This document shows positions 21,620-32,476 of a DNA stretch of 64,000 bases, piece after piece. Numbering within the stretch: the first letter of the stretch is position 1; every line of letters starts with the position of its first letter. Position numbers and translations under genes: made by a program. The stretch covers positions 97,723,358 through 97,787,357 of the forward strand of contig NC_088782.1 of the NCBI RefSeq assembly GCF_958450345.1, written 5' to 3'. The notes under the pieces were generated by a model, which was given only the letters and a program-made list of their open reading frames with translations, had not been told where the DNA came from and made no database searches. The stretch comes from Calliphora vicina (lineage: Eukaryota > Arthropoda > Insecta > Diptera > Calliphoridae).

Positions 21620-22834
21620 CACAGTGGGGCAGAATAAAAAAATTTTGGAAAGTTTGGTACCTTCGACATGTATAATTTTTAAACACGTGTCATTTTTTTG
21701 TTTCCCATCCGATTATATTTTTGGAAAGCGCTCGGCTAGGTCTTGATGTTTTTGAGATTTTGATCTTGAAATTGTTTTTGTAAGACCAAAAATTAACTTA
21801 TCTAAACCAAAAAAATTAGTTCGGAATAATTATGTATCAATTTGGTCCTAATATTTGCAATTCTATTAAAATTTTGATACAAATTTTAGTTTTAGAAACT
21901 CAATAAATGTAATATGTAATAAAATCTTTATTTATTAACAAAACTCAATGAAATTTTCAACGTTTTTTAAATGTATCATTCTAAAAAAAATCTTGTCAAA
22001 AGGTCAAAGGGAATCCCGCAATTCCTAAAAATTGTAGCGAAAAACCCAAAAATGGTATTTTTTACAATTTTGCCCAATAGGGTCCACATTTCCTTTGGGG
22101 CCTGGGAAAGTACTTTGGGAATAAATAGGGAACATATCAAGGTTTGAAAATCTGCTTTCCTTTTTCTGATCCCAGCATTGGGATTTTAGAACATGTGGGC
22201 CAATGTTGAAATTTTGATAAAAAAAAATGGTTCAATTTCCAAAGGCCTTCGCAAAAATAAAACATATTTTTTACACCAAAATATTCTCCGTAAAGATACC
22301 TTACAGAAAAACATAAAATTGTTATGTGTTCTTAAAGAAAGTTTTTTTTAATAAAAAAGAGTTAAGTCACCGTTTAGCCCAAAAAACAGCAAAAATCTAA
22401 AATTTTTTTATTTTTTAAATTGATATTGCTTTAAAATCTTTTGTATATTATTGGTAATTTAGTTGTCTAACTAAAAAAAATCGACTCCATTTGGCCCAAA
22501 AGTGCGCCCTATATTTAAAAAAAATATAATTATAAAATTTAAATTTTAAAATGCCTAGAACTCGGAAATTATAAGAGTTAAATAGCACACGCACGCATCT
22601 TTTTTCAAGACCTAGTGCTTTCCAAAAATATAAAAATCTTTAAAATCGGATGGGAAACAAAAAATGGTAAGTGTTTAAAAATTTTACATGTCGAAGGTAC
22701 CATACTATGTAGGGCCCATTTTAATAACTTTAACTCGAATACTCCTTGGCTACACCCACATCAAATTTTATTCCGATCGGACCAGCCGTTTAGAAATGCC
22801 AGATATATTTCCAAAAAATTTCTGCCCCACTGTG
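21620..22834. mobile_element. Transib-like non-autonomous element with CACAGTG ends
   Basis: The 1215-bp element has 15-bp ends CACAGTGGGGCAGAA / TTCTGCCCCACTGTG and a 5-bp target duplication CGATG (21615-21619 and 22835-22839). Further in, about 80-bp subterminal inverted repeats pair ('ggtaccttcgacatgta', 'ttgtttcccatccgatt', 'tttttggaaagc'). The right side has an extra block of about 115 bp (22702-22820) shared with the elements at 30152 and 55180. A 5-bp GC-leaning duplication with CAC(A/T)(A/G)TG ends is the signature of Transib and RAG-related transposons. No transposase is present. Confidence 0.7.
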
Positions 22835-22839
22835 CGATG

Positions 22840-23410
22840 GTAGCCATTTGAGGGGTTTTGCCTCTTATCATAATTCTCATGATACGATAGAACCTGCTAT
22901 GGTGATTCTTCTTCTCCGTCGATTTCTACCAGACAGCAGAATCGCAAAATAAAATTGTTTTAACAACAAAGTTCGAGCTGAATATCTAGTTAGTACCAAT
23001 AGCGTTTTTGCAGCAATATAACGCAGTAGTCATGAGCTTTATTATTAAGACTGGTGACAGTTTAAACTGCATTTTAGAGAAAGTATAGGGCAGCTGACAG
23101 GTGATCGATAAAGATTTATTCGAAAAGTTTTTACTGTTGCCTGTGTTGTGCATCTCTTGATTTAGGATTTCATTTAAAGGAGTTCTGCTGGTTTTAATAG
23201 ATGCTTTTTACCAATATCCATTATAAGTCTCCTCATCTTATCGTTGATCAACTCTTTGCTGGTAATATTTTTAATGCGATCGTATATGAGTTTGCTATTA
23301 TTGCCTCTTTATGTTTGCTCACGTTGTGTGATCTCGGGCAGTCTTGAACCTAATAAAATTTCATTAATGAAGATCATCAACTTTTTGGCATTTTATTTAT
23401 AAAATCTGCT
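22840..23410 (-). pseudogene. Unidentified decayed coding-like DNA
   Basis: The minus strand has several short open stretches, for example NSKLIYDRIKNITSKELIN near 23230-23295, and the coding-like text continues on the far side of the CGATG insertion (21481-21615: YNTGTINILKSFTRHPALC). I do not recognise the family; a retroelement protein is plausible. Frames are interrupted throughout. Confidence 0.3.
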
Positions 23411-23415
23411 ATTAT

Positions 23416-23945
23416 TATACCCTTTACCTTCGTGAGAAGGGTATATATAAGTTTGTCATTCCGTTTACAATTTCTACATTTTTCATTTCCGACCCTATAA
23501 AGTATATATATTCTGGATCCTTATAGAAGCGGAGTCGATTAAGCCATGTCCGTCTGTCTGTCTGTTGAAATCAATTTTCTGAAGACCCCCTTCGGGATCC
23601 AAATCTTCAATAATTCTGTCAGACATGCTTTCGAGAAGTTTGCTATTTAAAATCAGTAAAATCGGTCCACAAATGGATGAGATATAAGGAAAAAACCAGG
23701 ACAACTTCGATTTTTGACCTATATCTGGATTACTAAGTAATTAATATAGACAATATGGATATCTAATGATAGATATTTCAAAGACCTTTGCAACCACGTC
23801 TATAAAAACATAGTAAGCTTGACATACAATGGGTCAAAATCGGAAAAATATTTTTTAACCCGATTTTTTTTTTTTCACCAAGAGTTAAAATTTTGTTTTT
23901 TTTAATTTAAAAACATCTTTTGGGAAAGATTTGGATGATCGGATT
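23416..23945 (-). repeat. Mini-me-like repeat, type A copy, reverse
   Basis: Begins 'tataccctttaccttcgtgagaagggtatatata' and has 'tatatattctggatccttatagaagcggagtcgattaagccat', then GTCCGTCTGTCTGTCTG (about 23548-23565), then the conserved 'caaatcttcaataattctgtcagacatgc' block. It is the inverse of the copy at 6867. Confidence 0.8.
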
Positions 23946-25489
23946 TCGTTGACTTTTGACGTATTGGGTCTGAAGTTTTCAATTAAAAGTATTAGAGTGC
24001 ATGTCGATCATCGATCAATGTGATAACAATAATAATCAAAAATGTTTGCTGGTTTATTTAACTCGTATGTAAATGTGCAAAATAGCCAAAAATTACTGAC
24101 AACAAAAGTTGGAGTGCTTTTGAGGACATTTCGACTAAAAGGCTTATAATTCTTAAAAGTCTTAACAACACTTACATGAGTGTGACATTTGTGGTGCTGA
24201 ATAAATGAACGATAGAACTAGTGAATCGATGTGGTTGTTGTTAAACTAAGTTTGAAGAAAAGAAGAGAGAGAGACATAGTGACGTGTTTTAAACGAAAAC
24301 AATAAGTTTTAAAATTATTTTATTTATGTCAAATTTATTGGGGGCAGTGATATTATAATAATTACAGAATTTGAGTGAAATATATTATTTTAAATATGTG
24401 GCAACTTTTTATTAGGCTTTTTGAAAATATCCAATTTTACAATTTTCTATAATATGTAAATAAATTGTTTAGCTTAACATTTTAAATAGGCATAATGTAT
24501 GGCAATGCCTTAAATAATTTGTTATCTTGTGGTTCCCAAAAGGGTTAAGAAATTCGCTCATAATAAATTTACGTAACAGTAAAATTTTAACAGTCATTAA
24601 TAAAATTAAATTTTTATGAACTGTACGCATAATAAACGCATTTATTACCTATAAAAATCTAAATCGCAGACAAAATATCCTTCTATCAAATGTAAATTAG
24701 ATGATATCGTTTTTATATTTTACACAAATTAATATTACTTGAATGAAAGGTATTTAAAAAACAGTTTAATTTGTTACTAAATACCCCATGGATTAATTAA
24801 TTTTAAACGGTTATCAATCACAATTTATAAGCAGACAATAGAGAAAACAACGTTGTTATAAGGGACAGCAGGAGAGATAGATAGAATTGGTTACACTCGA
24901 ACCAAATTGTCAAAGCAACAATTTCTCAAAACACAAAGACAACATCAAATTAGGGGAAGTTAATTGAATTAAAAGATATCACAAACAAGAAACGAGAAAA
25001 ATCAAAGGACGACCTTACCCAACAAAATGATCAAACACTTTTTCTTTAAACTCAAAGGAACAAATAGAAACAGCTTGATGGCAATCAGAACAAAATGTGC
25101 ATTAAAGGATGTTGTGAATTTGTCTTTTTTTTTGAAAAAAACGGAAGCAATACAAAATAATACGGGTTTTTTTGAATTTCGTTTTAGTCATCTACTGGAG
25201 TAATTAGAGAAATAGGCAGATGATAGATTGGCTAAAATATTTTATACTTTTTTTTAATGTTACAATTATTATGTACTGTATCCAGTACTTAAAAGTATTA
25301 ATTCATTAAAACTAACTTTATTTAGATATAGATTTGCTTAATATTAATAGTCGGTTTAAAATTAATTTCCCCAAATATAGCCCATTGTCGATTATAATTT
25401 CGGAAACACTTTACGCGGAAAGTTAGTCCTATTCTTAAAGAATTTAAATTAACTGTGTACAGTTATTTTGGACAATTTTTTCATTTCTT
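23946..25489. other. Unassigned AT-rich interval
   Basis: No open frame with recognisable motifs and no paired termini. A short GAGAGAGAGA run lies near 24260. Confidence 0.45.
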
Positions 25490-25539
25490 TTGTGTCTGGA
25501 ATACTTTACTATGTTTGTTGTTGTTTATTTAACTCTTAA

Positions 25540-26150
25540 CTCTCTTCGCTCTCATTTGGTTTGATGCAAATGTGTCATCAATTTGAAGACGTTTACTTTG
25601 TCTCTCTTTGGTAAAAAATTATTTTGTAATTGTAATGATGACAAACTTACATCAATGTGATGTTATTTTTATATGTATACTTTATTTTTCAATTTACTAC
25701 TTTCGCTCTCATTATTTTTGATGTTGATGTCAAAAGTGATGATTGAATGTCATCAATATGAATGCTATATGTTGCATAAAGTTTTTCTTGCTTTGACTAT
25801 AAATGTACACCAATGCGATGTCACTTATGCATGTTTTAAAAATGTGTCTATAAACAAAAATAATGGGTAAAACAATAATATTTTTACTAAAACACACTTT
25901 ACAAACATTTTAACATTATTTAGTTTTATTTTTATTCATACATTAACTGTTAACAATACACAAAATGTGTCATCAAATTGATGTCACTGAAATCATTGCA
26001 TAGATGACACACAAAATATGAAAAAATTTTATGATGACGTTCGTCATTATATTGATGTCTCTTTTTGTTTCATTGATGTCATTTGTCATAACATTGATGT
26101 CAAAATTCTAATGATAGGGCATCATCAATATGAAGATGCATTTTTCTATG
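25540..26150. repeat. Cluster of TGATGTCA / CATCAAT motifs
   Basis: Variants of CATCAAT(T/A)TGAA and TTGATGTCA recur on both strands at about 25577, 25650, 25718-25766, 25810, 25967, 26032 and 26071-26140. 'tttcgctctcat' also repeats (about 25547 and 25702). Spacing is irregular, so it is not a simple tandem array. A 65-codon open frame here is a by-product of the motif repetition. Confidence 0.5.
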
Positions 26151-26319
26151 AGTGTATTGGATAGTAATTCAGACACAAAATTTTACATTTTGGCCAAGCA
26201 GGTGTTTCTTCTCATCCATTTAACTTATTAGCTATTGTTATTAGCGAAATGTGTCCCAAATAGTTTACACAGCTATTTATTCTATCTTTCGAATAAAAAA
26301 ATAAAAAACACTTATTTTA

Positions 26320-26583
26320 ATATATATCCCGCTCGCATCCCACGAAGCGACCAAGAAGCTCTTAATGAATATACCTAAGCTTTCTTTTGAGTAAAAAATA
26401 AATAAAAAGGGTCCATTTTTAAAAAAAAAGTTTTATATTTTGCAAAAGAGCTGTCAAAAATTGTATGTCTTGAGTTACATATCCCACTCGCATCCTACTC
26501 AGCCATAAAAAATCTATTAAAGGAAAGGAATGACCAAAAGACTCTTAAACGAATAGACCTATGCTTTCTTTTGAGAACAAAAA
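26320..26583 (+). repeat. Direct duplication of about 80 bp
   Basis: 'atatcccgctcgcatcc...aagctcttaatgaatatacctaagctttcttttgag' (about 26325-26392) is repeated with changes at about 26481-26572 ('atcccactcgcatcc...gactcttaaacgaatagacctatgctttcttttgag'). Confidence 0.65.
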
Positions 26584-26584
26584 A

Positions 26585-27018
26585 AAATGAGCTATATTCG
26601 GCTGTGTCGATTATATACCCTTCACCAAATTATATTTCAAAATACAAATTTTAAATATTTTTAGGTAAACAAAATTTATTTTTTTTCCAAACTTGTTTTT
26701 TTAATTTTTTGGATTTTTTTTTAATTTTGACCCATTGTTGGTCCATCTTACTATGGTTTAATATACGTCGTTGCAAAGGTCTTTGAAATATATATCATTT
26801 GATATCCATATTGACTATATTAATGACTTAGTAATCCAGATATAGGTCAAAAATCGAGGTTGTCCTGGTTTTTTCCTCATATCTCAGCCGAAACAGGAAA
26901 CTTCTCGAAAGCATGTCTGACATAATTATTGAAGATTTGGATCCCGAAGATATCTGGGGTCTTCAGAAAATTGATTTCAACAGACAGACGGACATGTCTT
27001 AATCGACTCCGCCATCTA
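26585..27018 (+). repeat. Truncated mini-me-like repeat, type A
   Basis: Starts 'atgagctatattcggctgtgtcgattatataccc' and carries 'aaaatcgaggttgtcctgg' and the GTCY remnant 'cagacagacggacatg', but stops at 'cgactccgccatctat' without the TA core and end block. Confidence 0.75.
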
Positions 27019-27514
27019 TTTTTTTCAAAATTTTTGTTTGGTTCACTTGACATGAGTAACGTTACTGCGTGAATGACTGATTCAATATCGAAAAACGCCA
27101 AACGGTAGAGACATTAAATTTGTACTATAGGTTCCTCTCTCACTATGTGGATCCATCAAGAAGGTAATTTTGGAAATTCGAAGGTTTAGGAAGTAAATTC
27201 TTGCCAAACAGATAACATTATATCTTCTAAACTATTACAGATACAAGGAATATTTAAAATAGATCTTAATCCATTTCAAAAATTAACAGACAGGTGTCTG
27301 GTACTTTTGGGTAGAGAGAAATCGGGTAAAAACCTTATTTTAATTTCGCTTTTATTAAGAATTCTATTTTAAAGTACCTCAAAAATTTAGCATGCGCACC
27401 CATTGACGAACGTTTATAGCTGAAATATGCTGGAGATCGTATGGTAATGAAGTGGAATTACCTAGAGCTAAAAAAATGTAATTAATGAAGACTTCCTATC
27501 CAAATTCTTATTAA

Positions 27515-27923
27515 CACATTGACTGCCACGTCGGACACATATGTGTGACACTGCACTATGCGGTTTACGCCACGTCGGACACATATGTCCGACACGACTT
27601 TTATTCTCTCTAGCCATATCAGACAATAGTGCTGGATTTTAAGAATTTTTTCGATGTTGTCTGGAAGTTTCTCATCAAAACTATAATCTTCACATTCTTC
27701 ATCACTTTCACTGAGTATTTTTCCTAACTCAGTATCCCATAAAAAAATCTTTTTCGCCATTTCGTAAGACCCTCTTATTTATAAAAAAAAATCTGTTTCT
27801 AAGCAGTCAATATTACTGACAGTAGCCTAAATTCCAATATTGACGTTTTCGAAGAGATTACGCAATGAAAATGCTGTGGCCCCCACCATATTATTTGGTG
27901 AAAGTGCCTTGGCAGCCAATGTG
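27515..27923 (-). mobile_element. piggyBac-like deletion derivative
   Basis: The 409-bp element lies between TTAA tetranucleotides (27511-27514 and 27924-27927). Ends are CACATTGACTGCCACG and, inverted, CACATTGGCTGCCAAG. The left end has a duplicated subterminal motif GCCACGTCGGACACATATGT (about 27525-27544 and 27570-27589). A transposase N-terminus is retained at 27599-27760. TTAA duplication is diagnostic of piggyBac-type transposition. Confidence 0.85.
27599..27760 (-). pseudogene. piggyBac-like transposase N-terminal remnant
   Basis: About 54 codons from Met at 27760: MAKKIFLWDTELGKILSESD followed by an acidic stretch EECEDYSFDE. An acidic, poorly conserved N-terminus is usual for piggyBac transposases, whose catalytic Asp residues lie several hundred codons further on. 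The frame runs on into the opposite terminal repeat and stops at 27482, so all catalytic sequence is deleted. The family call depends on the element's TTAA and termini more than on the protein. Confidence 0.55.
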
Positions 27924-27924
27924 T

Positions 27925-28356
27925 TAAATACGAAATTAACCGTAAGCTCTCTTTTGTTGTGTCTTATTTCTGACTTTCTGGTTAAATTTTCCGTTTTGGT
28001 GTATTTAGGGACGTATAGTAAAATTTCACGGATAATATTTTTGCGGAACATTTTAACCTCTTAAATCCCTGTTTTAATGGTGGTTTTTGTACTTTTTTAA
28101 AAGAAGGACAAAAAGGCCCATGTCTTGAGGATTTAGAGGGTTAAGATATTCTACAAAAATATTCTCCGTAATATTTTACATAACTTTGCAGAACACATTT
28201 TATACCTAAAATGTAAAGATCATATGGTTTCTAATGAAGATTAACAATAAGAATGTGCCAGAGTTGGGAAACTTTTTTTGTTTCCTCTATCAAAATTTAT
28301 TGGTCGGGCCTTGTAATTTTTGAAAAAAAAAATGATTTTGTTGTATAGTGTAATTT
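27925..28356 (+). repeat. Dispersed repeat D, copy 2
   Basis: Colinear with 20037-20510, lacking the block 'aacccaccattaaatgaaattc...gtgtctttt'. Its left edge coincides with the right TTAA of the piggyBac-like element. Confidence 0.75.
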
Positions 28357-29580
28357 GTGGTGTTTACTAATTTTTGAGGCTGTGTGTATATTCCATTTAC
28401 AGAACTTATTCATTTAAATATCTGATAATAATACAAAGTAAATGTTTAATGACGTTGTTGGTGATCTGTTTTCTATTTTAACTGCCAATTTCCCACCTCA
28501 ATGAATTGTTTTAAAGGAAAACCATTTTAATAAGGGTTGGTAGTTAAACACTTTTGAAAAATCCCAACTATGATACGTGCCATTTAAACTATTTACAATG
28601 ACTATGTATTTAAAAACAAAAATCTGAAATGAAAACAAAAAACTGAAATATACTGGCAGGCTGTTTTGTAGCCATAATTGTGATGAATGATTTTTTAAAC
28701 AGTCGCCAACAAATGAGTACAAACAATTTCTAATTATTTTTAAAACTACCGGGTTTTGCTTGAACCCTCCACTAAACAAGAATCTCAATTAATTTTCGTT
28801 AGCATTGTTCTAGTTTATTGACTTTTTGATTTTTTTTTCATCGTAGGTAATTTTGAACGATTGTTTAGAAAAAATCATTTAGGATTTGTAATTGATATTT
28901 TATTTGTCTTTCTTTGTTTTCTATTGTGTTTTTGGATATTGAGAGTTTTCAGTGGAATCAATATTAATAAATGTTTGTTGATTTTAAGGATTATAAGTGT
29001 TACACATTTGATGGATTTGGAAAATAAACCTAAACAATTCTAAGCAAAATTCTCTTAAAAAGCAGCTGTTTTTAATCATATTCTAAACAATTCAAACATA
29101 CTACATTTTTAGATTTGCTAAACATTTTATTTGTTTTTTTTTATATTTTATAAATTGTTTATTTTTTAAGTTTGCTTCTTTGTCTGTTCATTTGACTAAT
29201 TTCTTAATAATTTTGCCATTTATATTTATTTGCATTTTGGCATCATTTCGTATTATCAGATTCAAATTCACTCATCCTTTTTCCTTTGGCCAATTTAACC
29301 ACAAAATGTCACCAAGTTGATAAAGACCATATAACATTTTTTGTGGTTTTACACTAATGTCTTTTTGGTTATAAATATTCCTTCCAAAATTTATAAATGT
29401 TTGCCAAATGAATTTTGTAAATAAGTTTTTGTACCGAAAAATAATTTGAAAACCTCAATGTAAATAATACCCAGCAAATTTTAATAAAGTTTTACATATT
29501 ATATATTCTTAGTTTGAATTAACTATTTATTGGGTTTAGTTTTAAAACTAATTTGTGTAATAAATATTACTGCTGTTTAA
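28357..29580. other. Unassigned AT-rich interval
   Basis: Open frames at 28498-28788 and 28861-29043 show no recognisable motif and have low-complexity Phe/Leu/Ile composition, so they are not called. 'atacccagcaaatttt' near 29469 resembles the end of the element at 56679 but has no partner. Confidence 0.4.
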
Positions 29581-29864
29581 ATAACACAGTGCAACAGCCA
29601 TTTTGGGGGGTGAGAAATTCCAACTAGGATATCAAAGTAAAAACTCCAAGGAATGGGGCGTTTTTATTTAGGACTTTATGTTATCTTGTATCTTGATGTT
29701 TATTTGCTTATTTTATCAGATATAACTTAAGAACTGTTGATGATTTGTCATTTCATTATACAAAAAAAATTTTAGCTCAAATAATAATAAATATATCCAT
29801 GTAAAAAATCAAGTTGGACTAATTTTATTGAACGAAATCTTAAAAAAAATGTAGGGATTTGTTT

Positions 29865-30146
29865 TATTTTTTAGCTTTTATTTTTAAACATTTGTACAAT
29901 ATAAATTTATTCAAAGCTTGGCCATTGTTGGCTATGACATTTCGCCATCTTTCTGGTAATATATGGATTCCGAGCCAAAAGAACAGCTCATCTTTTGAGG
30001 TCAAGAACGAATCAAGCCAATATCGGATACTGTGTTCCAAAGTGAAGCGTATCCCAGATCTGCATAGATCGAAACAAATAGTAGTCGGACGGGGCACGGT
30101 CTGGGCTACAAGGCGTGTGAGGCAATACTACCCAAACACTTCATAG
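29865..30146 (-). pseudogene. Mariner transposase C-terminal fragment
   Basis: The minus strand reads LPHTPCSPDRAPSDYYLF (about 30075-30128), containing the third catalytic Asp of the mariner DD34D signature (PYSPDLAPSDYHLF in the family). After one frameshift it reads WLDSFLTSKDELFFWLGIHI then LPERWRNVIANNGQ, the family C-terminus. The N-terminal two thirds are missing: the fragment stops next to the inverted-repeat element at 30152. Clearly non-functional. Confidence 0.9.
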
Positions 30147-30151
30147 TGCTG

Positions 30152-31062
30152 CATAGTGGTATAGGAAAAAAAGAGGGAAATAAATCTGTAACTTCCAAAG
30201 TAGGACACTTCGGGTATGTTCAATTTTTAAAACGATCATATTTCATGGTTTGTTATCTGATTTAAAAAAATTACGCATATAGAATCTGCTTATCGAGCAC
30301 TACAAGCAATTATCTCTTATAGCTTAGGAGATATTCGCATTTGAAAATTAAATTTTCAACATTTTTATCCACTCTGTTCCAGTTCTGTGATAACAGCGGG
30401 TACAAATGTTTCCCGATTTTCTCCAATTTTCCATTATTGGACTAACAACAAATCAAAACTTAGGTAAGGTTTCCAGACAGCAGCGAAGTGAAGAAAAGAA
30501 GAGCAGCTCAAGTGGGTCCAAGCAATAGGTCCCTTTGTGTTACCTGGAAATAGAAAGTCAGAAAAAGGGGGACAGATAGAAATGAATATTGAAAATTTAA
30601 GAGGAAGATGCCCGAAGAGAGAGATAGGGAGGAGATTTTTAAATTGTGTACCAATGAGTTGGCGGTTATTATGTCACTCTAAGGAGACCCCATGTCTGGT
30701 CTTTTTAACCAATTACTATTCCTTATAAAGTCATTAATGCCCTCTAGCCTCATATTCGAGAACTCTGAAAGGCTAATTAGGGAACGATGTCCCGGGAACC
30801 TTAAGCGTAGATCTCCTAATGCCGGACAGTAACAAAGAAGATGCAAAATGGTCTCATCCTCCTTCTCGGTTTGACAACTTCTGCAAAAGTCGTTGTAGGG
30901 CCAGCCAAGTCTCCTCGCGTGATTGCCAAAAGTACAGTGCCCGGTAATGACCGCCACTACACCACTCAACTTAAACTCGACAACACTTCCTCATGTGTTG
31001 TCACATTTCATTCAAATCGGACTAACCGTATAGAAGTTACAGATTTATTTCCCTCTTTTTAT
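30152..31062 (+). mobile_element. CATAGTGG inverted-repeat element with nested retrotransposon
   Basis: The left end CATAGTGGTATAGGAAAAAA continues with 'gagggaaataaatctgtaacttc'; the inverse 'gttacagatttatttccctctttttatacc' lies at about 31036-31065. The last bases merge into the next mini-me-like repeat, so the right terminus is lost. The interior 'tcttatagcttaggagatattcgcatttga' (about 30315) matches 55222-55262 in inverse. A retrotransposon fragment (30460-30970) interrupts it. Confidence 0.7.
30460..30970 (-). pseudogene. LOA/I-like non-LTR retrotransposon, 3' end fragment
   Basis: The minus strand encodes an open 96-codon C-terminus starting near 30969: SGVVAVITGHCTFGNHARRL, then WPYNDFCRSCQT and ETILHLLCYCPAL (a Cys/His zinc knuckle), ending near 30679. 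The 3' UTR (about 30462-30678) contains the inverse of 'ggtaacacaaagggacc', shared with the copy at 48590. It is a 5'-truncated insertion. AACTTA flanks it on both sides (about 30457-30463 and 30969-30974), a possible short target duplication. Compared with the copy at 52345, this zinc knuckle is less damaged. Confidence 0.85.
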
Positions 31063-31466
31063 ACCCTTCACCTTCGTGAGAAGGGTATATATAAGTTTGT
31101 CATTCCGTTTGTAATTTCTACATTTTTCATTTCCGACCCTATAAAGTGTATATATTCTGGATCCTTATAGATAGCGGAGTCGATTAAGCCATGTTCGTCT
31201 GCCTGTCTGTCCGTCTGTTGAAATCAATTTTCTGACGACCTCAGATATCTTCGGGATCCAAATCTTTAATAATTCTGTCAGACATGCTTTCGAGAAGTTT
31301 GCTATTTAAAATCAGCAAAATCGGTCCACAAATGGCTGAGATATGAGGAAAAAACCAGGACAACCTCGATTTTTGTCCTATTTTTTATCTACATCTGGAT
31401 TACTAAGTTATTAATATAGACAATATGGATATCTAATGATAGATATTTCAAAGACCTTTGTAACGA
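31062..31466 (-). repeat. Mini-me-like repeat, type A copy, reverse, truncated
   Basis: Begins 'atacccttcaccttcgtgagaagggtatatata' and has 'gtatatattctggatccttatagatagcggagtcgattaag' and GTCTGCCTGTCTGTCCGTCTG-type text near 31197-31217, then the conserved block to 'atttcaaagacctttgtaacgac'. It is cut at 31466. Confidence 0.8.
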
Positions 31467-32044
31467 CATATTGGGGCATACATATGGAGACGGTTGGCGA
31501 TAATTCGAAAATGAAAACTGATATTTTCGGGGAAAAAATTACATCGGCGGAAAGCTGATATTTTTCTCAATATGAAACCGTAATCTGATTTTTTCAGTCG
31601 GATTTCAATGAACCGCTATGTCTTCTCAAAGTTAAGAAAAAAATTGTCATGAAATAGTTTTTATTGATATACTTTTTTCATACACCTGAAATTATTGCAA
31701 ATTTATGTATTAAAACCGGGAAAAAAATAAAATTTGCTTCTATTCCAATACAAAAATATGTCGCGAATAACCAGATAACATTTTGGAATTAATTCAGAAG
31801 AATACTTGGCCAGAATCATAATTTAATGAAAATGTATATATTTTTGGATTTTTTATTATTATTTAAAAGTTTAAAAGTAAAAAAAGTATGAAATTCTCCC
31901 GAATTCTCCATAAATTTCTTATACAAAATACTCGGTGAAATGTTTTGAAATAGATTATGGTTTTAAAGGTTGCCACAAGTTGCCTATTGGGACACAGGCG
32001 GACGAAAAAGAGGTCATTCCATACTGAAATTTATAAAGTTTACT
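31467..32044. other. Unassigned interval
   Basis: No gene or repeat terminus is recognised. Confidence 0.4.
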
Positions 32045-32395
32045 AGTTTATATAAAACTAGCAGACCCGGTGCGCTTCGCCACCCCAATTAGAAGAAAGA
32101 AATAGTACTATTAAGTCTCCGTTTGTGAATCTAATTGTAAATGTCTAATTTCATATTTCTGGGTCCATTATTATAGAAAATGCAAAATGTGTTCCAAATT
32201 TTAAATTTTTATGTTTATTATTATAAAATATTCAAAAAGTACCATTGCAATAAGGAAATAGTACCATTGATTATCACTTTTAAATTCGCATTCACTAAAC
32301 CATAACCCGTCAAGTTTGAATTTTAGATTTGTATATCATTTCCTATATTATCAACTAATTTTGTTTCTATAATACTTAAGATTTAATAAATTATC

Positions 32396-32476
32396 ACAAA
32401 ACCGAAACCGACCGGTTTTTAATTTTTTACAACCGAAACCGCGGTTTTGAAATTCTTCGATTTTTTGGAAAGTCTA
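32396..32476 (-). mobile_element. Solo hAT-like terminus inside the array
   Basis: This block is the inverse of the left end of the composite element at 53707: 'aaaccgaaaccg', 'aaccgaaaccgcggttttgaaattcttcg' and end 'ttggaaagtcta' against TAGAGTTTCCAA. The opposite end was not found. Confidence 0.65.

Noticed and set aside
28498..29043. Open frames with hydrophobic Phe/Leu-rich translation suggesting membrane proteins
   Set aside because: T-rich DNA gives such translations by chance; no start context, splice signals or similarity visible.
29586..29870. Element starting CACAGTGCAACAGCC at 29586
   Set aside because: No matching inverse end or duplication was found before the mariner fragment, so extent cannot be supported.
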